Shown: positions 1-10,568 of the stretch, in pieces
Numbering within the stretch: the stretch's first letter is position 1
How the letters are laid out: the number at the start of each line of letters is the position of its first letter
Source of the DNA: Borovskyia barvae
Lineage: Eukaryota; Euglenozoa; Kinetoplastea; Trypanosomatida; Trypanosomatidae
DNA length: 64,000 nt
Assembly: GCA_030849085.1 (NCBI GenBank)
Contig: JASAOM010001123.1
Coordinates: 248,001 to 312,000, forward strand
Reading direction: 5' to 3'
Notes under the pieces: model-generated
What the model saw: only the letters and a program-made list of their open reading frames with translations
Told to the model about the DNA's origin: nothing
The model's database searches: none
Program-made: the position numbers and the translations under genes

Positions 1-1024
1 GCACATGTGCAATGCTCTTTGCTGGCAGCTATTTCCTGTCTTCTCCCTTGTAGTAAAGAAGAGCTTTCCCCCCCCTTCCCACCCCACCCACCCCAAAGCT
101 GACTGTGACGACGAGTTTCCGCGCCCCCTTCCTTCTCTCTTTTTTTTTGTTCCTCCTCCTTCACGCGCGAAGTTGCGTGTGATACTTGGCTCACGCACAT
201 ATACGCAAAGGTCGAGGGAGGATCAAGATATATATATATATGTGTGTGTGTGTATATAGACACACATGTCTTTTTCTTCCTCCACCAGGGTGGTTTTTGT
301 TTCTACGTTCAACGATGCAGTGGGTTCGCGTGTGTGTGTGTGTGTGGATGACATACATGGGCGCGGGTGACTCGGAGAGCCCACATGTAACATTTTGTTC
401 TTCTCCTGGGGCAACTGGCGCTTTTCAAGAAATGGCTGATTTTCATCACATGGAGTTGGGCGACACACCCAAGCCCACGCCTACGCGAAGGAAACATAAA
501 CGGGTTCCTCGGACCCCCTCCCTTTTTTCCCTTTCTCAACGTTCTGCAACACCATCGTATCCAATGATAACGCCCTTCTCCCACCCATCCCTTCCTCTCC
601 CCAACCCTTTTGCGCCTACACTCCTTCCAAAAAATTTTGAGAAGAGCGTGTCCCAAGGTCATTGTGAGCTATCGGTGGTTTCTCTTTGTTCATGTGCCCC
701 TCGCCCTTTTTTCCTTCCCTTTCCCCTTCGTTTCTTTCCTGCTTCTGTCGAAGAAGGAGAGGGGTGGACTTCTTTATTTGTCTTATCTCTTTCTCCTTTC
801 CATTAGCTTCCTTGAATATGCCTTTTTTTTTCTGCAAGTCTCCGTCTTAACCCCTTCCCATTTCTTTTTTTTATTTTACTCCACCTCCTCCCCCACCTTT
901 CTTTTTCTCGCCCCTTTCTTGGGCTTTCTTGTTGAGTTTAGTTTTTTACTTTCCCCATCGTGAACCTCGGTAGTTTTTTGCCCCTTCCCCTCTCCCTCCT
1001 CTTTCTCTCTCTCTTGTTGCTCTT

Positions 1025-1043
1025 CCCCCCCCCCCCCCCCCCC
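1025..1043. repeat. Poly-C run (19 C)
   Basis: An uninterrupted run of 19 C within a CT-rich stretch. Homopolymers of this length are prone to length errors in sequencing and to real slippage. Confidence 0.9.
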
Positions 1044-1653
1044 GTCGCTCTCTCTCCCTTTCACCTTCATATCGTTGCTCAAATTGTTTGTCTTCGTGCC
1101 GCTTTTTTTTGAGTACTCCAGTTGTCGTTTCCTCTTCTTCGAGCGTGCGGGATATGCAATGACGCGACCAATACGTGGCGGCAACGGCGGGGGAAGGAGG
1201 AGAAAAAAGGGGAGAAGGCGTGCTAGTATTCCTTTCACTCTTCAAGTCCTTCCCCCCCTCTCTCTCTCTTTCTTTCTCTCTCCCACCTTTCCTTCGCCAC
1301 TCTCCTGCCTCGTTCTGCTTTTCTTCCGCTCCAGTTCGGAGCCGACTCAGAGCTGGTTTTTTCTTTCGGCGCGCTTTTGGTGGAGAAGTGTCTCCACGGG
1401 CGTTCATGTACGCGGTGGTTAACTTTGTCTACGTCTCTGCTGCATGATATGTATGCCTATGAATACGTAACTATATTTTTAGGTTTATGGTTCGTTTGTG
1501 TGTGTGTGTGTGTTTATGCAAAGGCGTATCGTGGAGGACTGAGAGAAGAGAACGCTCGACTGCGAATTCTTCACTTCGTTCATTGATTCCCCACCCCGTC
1601 TCTCACCCGAACTCTTCATTTCACTTCTCTTTTGATTTTAGCCCGATCGATGG

Positions 1654-1698
<45 letters not shown>
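1654..1698. repeat. (GT)n microsatellite
   Basis: GT/TG dinucleotide array of about 45 bp with one TTT interruption near its middle. A shorter GT array lies at about 1497-1513. Confidence 0.9.
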
Positions 1699-2727
1699 AG
1701 GCTTTGCTGTAGACCCGCTTCCGTCCTTGCCGCCCAAAGATTTCCTCAGACAAGGATTCGCAAGCGAGGAGCTAAGGAGGCGGGGCGGGGCGAGGCGGTT
1801 ATCTGACCTTTTCGTTCCGCCTCCTTTCATTGCTTCTCCCTCTCTGCACCACCGCTGCAGGAAACTACACATAAAAGAAAGAGGGAAGAGCGAGATGCGA
1901 TGAAAGAGGTGAGAGTACAGAGGAGACGGGGGGGGGAGGGTAGAAGACCGTAGTAGAGAAGCCACGCAGGGCCCCTCGTGGGGTGCCCTCTCCCCCTCCT
2001 TCCCCCTCTCCCCCTCTCCTTTCCCCTTCCTTCTCGTTATGTCGAGCGATACAATTTTCCGAACCCCCCTTCTTCTACTTGGTCCGCCATTTTTTTTTTT
2101 GGCAGTGGCGTGGAGGCTTGTATCTCTGTCATGAGGATCCTCTCTCCCCCTCTCGAATGCAATATATATATTTATATATTTGTTACTCCTTTTCCCTTTT
2201 TCAGTGTAGCGTTTCTCTCTCCCCCTCGGATATTGTAAACGCAGAAGGACTTCCGAGATGCTCGTCCCAGGCGGCATCCTTGTACGCTGCTCTTCCCATG
2301 CGTTGCACCGTCCACCACTGCACCAAGTGCAAATTATATATATGGGGTGGTGGTGTTTATCAACGGGGGTTGGGTGGGAGGGGCCAGAGGGAACTGAGGG
2401 GAATGGGGTGCGTTTCCTTTTGGGGGGGGGGGGGAAGAGCTGATACCGCGAGAAGAGGAAAGCTTCGCTGCATGCAGACAAACCGTCGCTTCCCTTTCAT
2501 TGTTCTTCATGCGCTTCCCCCTTCCTTTCCAGGGGCGTAGCCGTCGGCTATGCACGAAAACAACAGCGGGGTGAAAGAAACGTACCACCAAAGGGATAGC
2601 CTCTCCTCTCCTTCCTTCTCCACGCACGCCTGTGCAGAGACCTCCCCCCCCCCCAAAGGGAAGAACTTTCGTAGAGGTGGTGAACGCAAAAAAAGAAAAG
2701 CAAGTTGTCCCAGTGTGTAGGTTTGTG

Positions 2728-2728
2728 C

Positions 2729-2769
<41 letters not shown>
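2728..2769. repeat. (GT)n microsatellite
   Basis: GT dinucleotide array of about 40 bp with GC interruptions at its left end. It lies in the gene-free left region. Confidence 0.9.
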
Positions 2770-2770
<1 letters not shown>

Positions 2771-5102
2771 CTGGTGCATGACGATGCCTCTCCGCGTCAA
2801 TGGAGGTGTGCGTATGCCCCTTTTCTGCCAATGAAGGATGCGCTACACCGTCTGCTGTCTCTAAATGGGATTCGTACCGATGAATATGCAAAAGATTGGG
2901 TGTGCACGTGGGAAGAAGAAGGAGATGTGGTGAGAGGATGAGGGAAAACAACTCCCTCCTCCCCCCTTCCCCTTGTCTTTTTCTGCCCCCCCCCCATCGT
3001 GATGTATGACGCCATCCAACAAAGGAGAAGGTTCTGCGCCGGCACGCGTCGGTGAAGAACGCGATACGATGAGCCTCGTTTACTTTATTATGTATCCTCA
3101 TTTGCGTCTAGGTATTAGTTGGTGGTCATATATATATTTAAATATTTATTTATATTTATATGGAATGACCTCCCTTTATTTTTCGTTTTACTTCCTTTTT
3201 GGTTTTATCATTTCTCATGCCCTAGTTACCCCAGCACACACACACATGAATATATATATATATATATTGGCGCACAGAAGGTAGACAAGTATAATCGAAC
3301 GCTTATGGTGTCCGCACCAGCAGGAAAACTCTCTCTCTGCGTTGTCTTTTTTTTTTTTGAGAGGTTACGTGGAGAATGGAAGAAGGAAACGGTAAAGGAA
3401 TGATTTGATGAGAGGATGAGGATGGCAAGGCCCGCCATCACCTTTTTTTTTCCATGTATTCAACTCTCCGCCCTCGTCTCCTCCCTTTCTCTTCGTACAT
3501 TATCCTCAGATGATATCTATCCCATCCACTATTAACACAGTGATATTTGTTTTAAAAAATCTTTTCCTCCCACCCACCCACCCCCTGTGGTTGCCCACCA
3601 CGACAGGAACATTTGGATTTAAATACGTCCTTCATTTCTGCTTTGCCACTTCGCGCGTTATGATACCTTCAGCAACAGGACACATCGCAATCATAGTTAC
3701 CGCCAATGCAACCTCAGCGGGCTGGACGCTGGGATTGTAGAAACAAGTCAGGCTGCCAAACGGCCTGGGGTATGAGAAGGGCGGGGAGGCAAGAAGTACC
3801 ACCGCGAGTATTCAGTACGGATACATGATGAGGCCATGCAGACCTCTCAAACCTACCTTGCCACCCGGACTCCTTTCATTCTCTCCCTCTTGTTTTCTTT
3901 GTCTGTTTGACAGAGAGAAGAAACAACTCTTGTTCAATTATTTTCTTCTCCCCTCTCCTCCCCCCCTCTGCTCGAACAATGCATGGTGGGTAAAACGGAT
4001 TTCTCCCCGGTTTCCACGGTTGGTGAAATCGCCTTTTCGAAGACAAAGATCCATGTGTGATAAAAAAAAGAAGGTACAGCTAGAAGACTAAGCTGGAGGT
4101 GGACTTTTTGAAAACAACAATAGCAACAAAAGAAATGCAGATCCGTCCGAGAAGCGAGCGGAGCAATCATGAGAAACCGGTGTAAAATCGAAAAGATTAC
4201 TCGTGGGTACGCTTGTATATTCTTCTACTTGAGAAAGCTTGACTGGCTTTGGCCTCGTTGTATATGCGGCTTCAGGATGATCCTCATCGAATCCTTTTTT
4301 TTTCCGGTGGGTTTAAAAAAAAAGCAAAGTCAACGACGTAGTTTTCCCCTGACGTGTCCTTCCACACGTTTACACACGCACACACACACAGATGCCCGCG
4401 CAGGCGAGCTGACATTAGCTAGCTGGATAGTATCATCTCATTTCTTCCCTTCCATTTTTTTTTGTGTGTTTCATCTTGATCTCCAACTCGGGTGATGTTT
4501 CCTTTTTTTTTCTGGTATGGAGGCACGTCTCATCATGTTCTCCTCCAACAAAAATGTACACCACGTGGGGAGTAACGCTTCTTTGTCCTTCCCCCCTCCC
4601 TTTTTTTTCGATGAAGAGATGGCGAAGGGAGTGGCGGAAGAAAAGATCTTCAACATGTTTCACGATTTTTTTTCGTTTGAAGTGGTTGAGGCAAGAGCGC
4701 TTGCTTTCTCTCCTTTATGTTTCAGATTCTCTTCACAAATTTCCCGGATCCCTTTTTTCCACTTATCGAAAAAGTAATGGAGACACACACAAACAAAGTT
4801 ACCGATGATCTTTCGTTTTCGCTGTTGCCGTTGCTCCTCGTTGTGATTCACCGTGGCTGTTCTGTTTTGACGGAGAACTCGCTTTCGGGAGACACGAGAA
4901 ACACACACACTTAGACGCACACGCTACTTGACGTAGCCTCAACAGCACATCTCTTTTTTTTTTCGACATGCGTATATGTGCACAGACGTATTCTGTGCGT
5001 AGAGACGTTTGTGAGCATACATGTGTATAAACTCATGTTTGTATCTGTGTAGCTTCGCAATGGGTGCCTTATGCTTTCTCTCTTTTTTGTCGCTTTTCAT
5101 GG

Positions 5103-5128
5103 CGTGTGTGTGTGTGTGTGTGTGTGTG
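5103..5128. repeat. (GT)n microsatellite
   Basis: Uninterrupted GT/TG array of about 26 bp. A second TG-rich array with ATGTGC hexamer units follows at 5217-5252. Confidence 0.85.
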
Positions 5129-5216
5129 CGGGTGCGCATTTAACTTCCACTTGCCTTTTCATACATATATTCGATGTAGACCGCTTATTCCTCGTTGTAT
5201 TTTTTTTAAAGGTGAT

Positions 5217-5252
5217 CATGTGCATGTGCATGTGCATGTGTGTGTGTGTGTG
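5217..5252. repeat. ATGTGC hexamers passing into (TG)n
   Basis: About three to four copies of a 6-bp unit ATGTGC run directly into a pure TG array. This looks like a compound microsatellite, in which the hexamer may derive from the dinucleotide array. Confidence 0.8.
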
Positions 5253-6599
5253 TGCAGAAGTGCAAGCTTGAGTGCATGCGAGGCTTTTGGTGCGTTTCCC
5301 TCCCCCCTCATCAGCTTCTCTCGCCTTCTTTCCTTTGTTCTGCAGTAACGGACTATTCTGCGGTCCTGCGTCACATCGTAGGCTGCTGTTTTCTCCACCC
5401 CACCCCTTCCTTCGCTGTCCCACTCCCTCCAGGGGTGGAGGAAGGTTATGGGAAGGGGGAAGATTGTGTCCCCTGCGTTCTTTTCATCGCTCCGCGTGGT
5501 CGAAGCACGCCACCCCTTTTTTCTTCTCTCTTATCGTCTTCAACTGCTTGAAGAACGATAAGAGAGGTGAGAAAAAGAAAACCATTGTGACATGTTTCTC
5601 TCTCTCTCTCTCTTTATATATATATATATGTTTTTATTAAGAGGGTGCGTTCCCGATGCACATACATCTTCTAGGATGCGGGAGCTTCATCTCTTTTTCT
5701 GCCTTTTCATTTTCTCGCTATAGATTTGTGTTACGACGCTTTTTCCAAAAACAACGGAAGATGGCCCAGTATGGTGTGCTCGTGTTGCTGCCGTTGTCTC
5801 GTTTTCCATCGCGGCGTACTTTTCGTCTTGCCCTATGGTGAAGAAGAAATATGTTTATCCCAGCAGCGAGTACGGCCGCTCGGGGTAGGAGAGAGAGAGA
5901 GAGACAGGAAGGAGTCCTAAAGATACTCATGACCCTGAAGACATGTGGCTCTCCGTGTTTTCCTCCTCCTCCTCCTCCCCGCTCCTTTTTGTGTGTTTGG
6001 CAATGCATTTGAAACAAGGGGGGTTTTACCGTTTTTTGCCCCCCCCCTTCTTTTCGAGAGGGTCGATTTTGTTTTGAAGCGTTGTGCAGCGGTTGACGTC
6101 CGTGGGATTCTCCTGTGTCTCGAATCGCGTGAAGAAGCCGCACCGACCGGATCTGTACCTATAGAGGTACTTGCACTGCCTTCCCTCCCTTCGCTGATTC
6201 GCGTGCTTCTCATGTGGTAATGAGTGACAAGGTATCTGCGCTCTTAAGCACACGGAGAAGGGGCGAACACAAACAAAGTCGAGGAAAGAACAAGTTGAAG
6301 AGAGAAACAAGGGTGTATCACCACCACCTCTAGCATAACCTTCGGTGTTTTTTTTCCATCCTCCTCTCTCTGCGGCGAGCATCCTCATCTCTAATCTTCT
6401 TCATCTGTGCTGCACCGGAGGTCCGGCACAGCATCCCAGAAAGGGGAGGGGGGGGGGTGACAGTCCGCGAATGTGGTGGCAGTGCATGGGAGCCGTGTTA
6501 GTGACAGTAAGTTCTCTTCAAGAAAAACTCAATGGTCTGGCTCGCTGGCCTTGTGTCTTCTCCTGTCCCCCTTCAACCGGCGTGAGGCGAAACGGTAGT

Positions 6600-6655
6600 G
6601 AGCAGTGCAGTGCAGTGCAGGGCAGTGCAGTGCAGTGCAGGGCAGGGCAGGGCAG
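6600..6655. repeat. Pentameric tandem repeat GCAGT/GCAGG
   Basis: About ten head-to-tail 5-bp units alternate between GCAGT and GCAGG in blocks, with three GT units, one GG, three GT, then three GG. It is not in a gene. The block pattern suggests duplication of a 20-bp higher-order unit. Confidence 0.85.
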
Positions 6656-9600
6656 CTGAACGCGAACTTTCACTGTTTGTTGCACTTCACATACCTCTCT
6701 CTCTCTCTCTCTCGTTGCGCTCCCTCCCCTCGCTTTTTAAAGTTTTGGTCACTATCGTATCTGCTTTACGAAGTCGAAGGCCTCACATGCTCGTGAAACT
6801 CGATGGACATCCATTTGGGAGGGGGGGGGGGCAAAAAAGGGCGACCGGCAATGGGCGGATGTAAGGCAGGGTACTCGTAGTATTACTTTTGCACGCGCTA
6901 TCGTATCGATTAGGGTCGCTTATGGTGGAAGTAGCGTTCTCCTTCTCTTGTCCTGTGCGCTCGCAAAACGCAGAGAAATCTTCTTCCTCCTTCTCCTCTT
7001 CCTCTTTTCCACGATGTCACGGGAGCGTTGCCAATACCCCGCGCTATGTGGAGAGAGAGAGAGAAATTTGTTTTCCTCGATGATTTTTTTTTTTTTGGGG
7101 GGGGGTTCACGTGTACGAGTGTGTACACGATGGTCGTGTTTGTGTGAATGTGTGCAAAGAAGGAAGTTGGATCCAAAAAGGTACGGAGACGCCACGGATG
7201 TGACACCCCATTTCTCTTCCTTTTTGAAGACTGCTCGTCCCCTTTTCTCTCAGCTCCCGCCACCCCTTCCTCCTCCAATTCCTCCATCGCCATGAGGGGG
7301 AAGGCATGGTGAAGGGAACGAGCAGCAAGAGAGAGGGAGAGCAAAGAAGATGAGGAACGTGCGTGCGCTCTCGTAGGTGACGTCGAACCCCGTTCCGTTG
7401 CTCCGGATTGTCACCAACCACAAAAGGGAAAAGAACTGTTGTGGGTAGCAGGAGGAACTACGAAGCTTCTCTGTAAAAAACAACAACAGAGGAATGATGC
7501 ACTCTCTTTCGTTTTGTGTGTGTGTGTGTGTGTGGGAGAGGAGGTACTGATGTTGGTGTGTATGATGAAGCGGGAGGGGGGGGGGAGATGGAGTGAAGGA
7601 TAAACCGGAGATCGGAACTCTTCCTCTCGGGTTCTCTCCACAGATTGCTGTTGTTCTAGGGAGAATGGGGAGAGTACTTGTCGATGTCTCCCCACTATGC
7701 CCGTCATATTCTGCCCCGCTCTCAACACACACACACACACACACATGCTTCTCCCTCCTTTTTGAAACGCTGTTCGTCGTGCTACTTTTTTGTGTGTGCT
7801 TCTCCCTATCGCGTGCACAATGTTTCTTTCGTTGCTTCTCTCGGTGCATGTGTGAGGAAAGAGGAGCGGGGGAAATCGTTACTTTCTGCTTCTTTTTTTT
7901 TTATCCTAACGCGAGCATCCCCCCCCCGCGTATCCGAGCGTGTTGTACGATCGTTTCGTCTCGTCTATGTCGGGTAGTCCTTGCGTTGCTTCTTTTTTTT
8001 CTTTTTTGTTCTCCCTGCTCCCCCCCTCCCCTCCCTATCTTCTGGGGAAGAGAGAGGCAAGAAAGGGGATCCTCCGAGGGAGGGGGACCCTACACGCGTT
8101 GCTTTAGCGCAGGCACTTCGTGGGGCCCCTCCCTGCTTCATTCACTCCTTGCCCTATCGTCTTTTCTCCCTCCTTACCTCCAGGCTGTCCTTTTGCCCTT
8201 CGTATGCGGTGACCACGCAGTGGTTCACTATCTCCGTTGGAGCACGGTGATGACGTTAAGAGAAGAAGCATCAAAGCTTGTCATGGTTTCGTCTTTCTTT
8301 CGATATGACAGCTTCTCGCTTCAGGGCTTCACTTTTAGTTTTGATGCAACAAAGGGTCAACGGTGCGAGGGGGGGGTGAAGAGAGAAGGATGTGCGAGGA
8401 GCATGACAGGTGAACAAGCGGACGAGAGATGCGCTCCGTTTCTCCGTCACTCGTGTTGTGTGTGCGTGTGTGTGGAGGTGTATGCGCAGAAAAGGATTTC
8501 CTCGTAACATATTGTGTTCCGTTGCGAGTAACAGACATGCACGTACACATGCACACAGTCGAATAAGCATGCGCACTTTTTTGTGTGGGATGATGAAGAA
8601 GTAGAGCTCAGTTGAACGCTTTAATTTTTTCTTCTTGCCTTCACGGTAGGATCGCTGCGCATGTGGCTCCCCTCCCCCTTTCATGTCAGTTTTTTCTGCC
8701 GCCCCCTCCCCCCCCCCCCCGCGCTGCTTTGTGTGCGTAGGTGTATAGAGCGAGCGAAAAGTGAAGTCACGCAGAGGTGTCGGTCGACCTTCATTGCGCA
8801 TGCGTTGGCCACCTCTTCGCCCCCTGCACCTCCTCGCACCCCTCTTACACCTACAGGAGCACCTCTTGTTTAGTTCAGCTTCTTCAAAACCTCTTCTGTT
8901 CTCTCCGCTTTCGTTTCTCCTATGCGTGCGGATATTTGCGGTGCTTTTTTGTGTGTGTTTTCTTTCGCTGTTACTTTTTTTTTTGCTCTTGTGGGGTGGG
9001 GTTCGCCACTGCCGGAGAGGCGAAGCGCTCATCTCACTCATCGTGCTACAGCTACCTCGCAAAACCCCCCACCTCAAACATACGTATATGCGTATAGAAA
9101 AGACGATGATGAACAAAGCATGAAAGGAGAAACGTATATCGAGGGCTTCCCTTCTACTCCCCCCCCCTCTTCCCTCCCCCCCTCTTCCTCTGCCAGCTTT
9201 TGCAGGCTTCACGCCGTCTTTCTCACGCTTCTCCCCATTCGATGCACGCTCTCTCAGGCAGGGGATGTCGAGATGAAACTGCTCTTGAAAGTGAACGCGA
9301 TGGGACAACAGAGTTAAGGGGAGGGGGGAGAGAAAGTGAGGGTGGAAGGGAGGAAGAATGGGGAGTTGAATCCGAATCGTTGATGTGCACCCGGTGACAA
9401 CTCTTTTCTCTCTCTCTCTCTCTCGTTCCTCTCCTCGCAAGCTGTGCAAGGAAGATTGCCGGCCGTAGCGGAGGAGAGGGAGAATGCAGCACTCCTACCG
9501 ACGAGACAACTACCTGAGAGGTCTACTTTCCCCCTTCCACCTCATATTAGCTGCCGGTGTGTGCGTGACCGCTGCCTGTGTCTATTGTTTCTGTGGACGT

Positions 9601-10426
9601 GTTTTAGATGAACTTGCCTGTGATGTACGCGCTTTGTCCTCCATCTGAGCACGCATCCGCTGGGAAAAGAAATCGAGAAGACGAAGAGGGAAAAAGGACG
9701 CGACGGCCAACGGTCTGCACCCCTTCTTGCTTCTATTGCCTCGACTAAACAGCGCCAACACACACACACACACACGCGTACTGCTGACCCCACGATGCTG
9801 ATGTCAATGCTTTTCTTCTCCACTCTCTTCCTTCCTCCTTGCCTACTTTCTTTCCTCTTTCTCCAAGTGAGGGATTCACACATATACACACATATGTATA
9901 TATATATATGTGTGTACGGCATTTCTATCTATCAACAAACAGAAGGTACTCCCCCCACCCCCCGATAAAGGTGTTCAGGAAACGCCATCGTGTACACTCC
10001 ACTCCCCTCTCTCTTATTTATTTTCCCCTTTCGGCTGTTCGCTGGTGTATGTGGAGGGAGATGAGAAGTAGCGAGGGAGGAACTTAGCGCTGAACATTTA
10101 TTGGCCTTCGACACCGTTTGCTACCCCTCGAAAGGGACCTCGAGAAACGAAGAAGAAAAAAAGGAGGATAGAGAGAGGGACGCTCGACGGCAATTTCTGT
10201 CGTGGCGGAAGGAGGAGACGGAAGTCGCAGCTCAAAAAAAAACGAGTGTGTGACAGCGATCACGCCTCACACTTTTTCGGAACGCGTCTCACTCTCTCTC
10301 TCTCTCTCTCTCTGCACTCCTCGAGAGGGAGGTAACTGTACTTCCCACTGCGTTTGTAGTGCCAGCAGCAAGAGATTGTAAGTGAGAGAAAATAGGAAGA
10401 GACGGCGGAGCAAAGGAAACGCTTGA

Positions 10427-10511
10427 TTTTTTCTCTGTCCCGCTGTCCACCCCCTCTTCATTCTCCCTCGCCCCTCTTCCTCTCTTTCTTCTCTCGCTAT
10501 TCGGGAAGAAG
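10427..10511 (+). promoter_or_regulatory. Predicted trans-splice acceptor for AP-1 beta
   Basis: A pyrimidine-rich tract of about 75 bp is followed by AG at 10507-10508 and 10510-10511. Using either gives a leader of about 57-60 nt before the ATG at 10569 with no upstream ATG. Confidence 0.6.
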
Positions 10512-10568
10512 GTCCACCAGAGCATTTTGTTTTCCCTTTTGTGTGAGCGTCTGTGCGCACCACTCACG

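Larger units (their letters stand above)
1..10426. other. Gene-free region (about 10.4 kb)
   Basis: No open frame here looks coding on either strand. The longest ones (about 300-390 residues near 7.6-9.4 kb) are low-complexity translations of pyrimidine tracts and GT/CA repeats, rich in runs of S, P, F, L, or TH and CV dipeptides, with no recognisable domain. The DNA is a patchwork of CT-rich tracts on the + strand (for example 480-1060, 1230-1340, 1980-2040), short purine patches, G or C homopolymers and many (GT)n arrays. This is far longer than the other gaps in the window, which are 1-4 kb. It could be a strand-switch or transcription-start region, or a gene-poor segment; the window does not show what lies further left. 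Confidence 0.75.

Noticed and set aside
1621-2481. 286-codon open frame on the - strand
   Set aside because: Contains the (GT)n array as HTHTHT and purine-tract R/E/G runs; a composition artefact.
7593-8507. 304-codon open frame on + in the left desert
   Set aside because: The translation is low complexity (F/L/S/C runs, TH and CV repeats) from CT tracts and GT arrays; no domain and no helix pattern typical of the real genes.
8271-9449. 392-codon open frame on the - strand
   Set aside because: R/E/K-rich reverse reading of CT tracts with CA-repeat histidine/threonine runs; no domain, and against the direction of the array.
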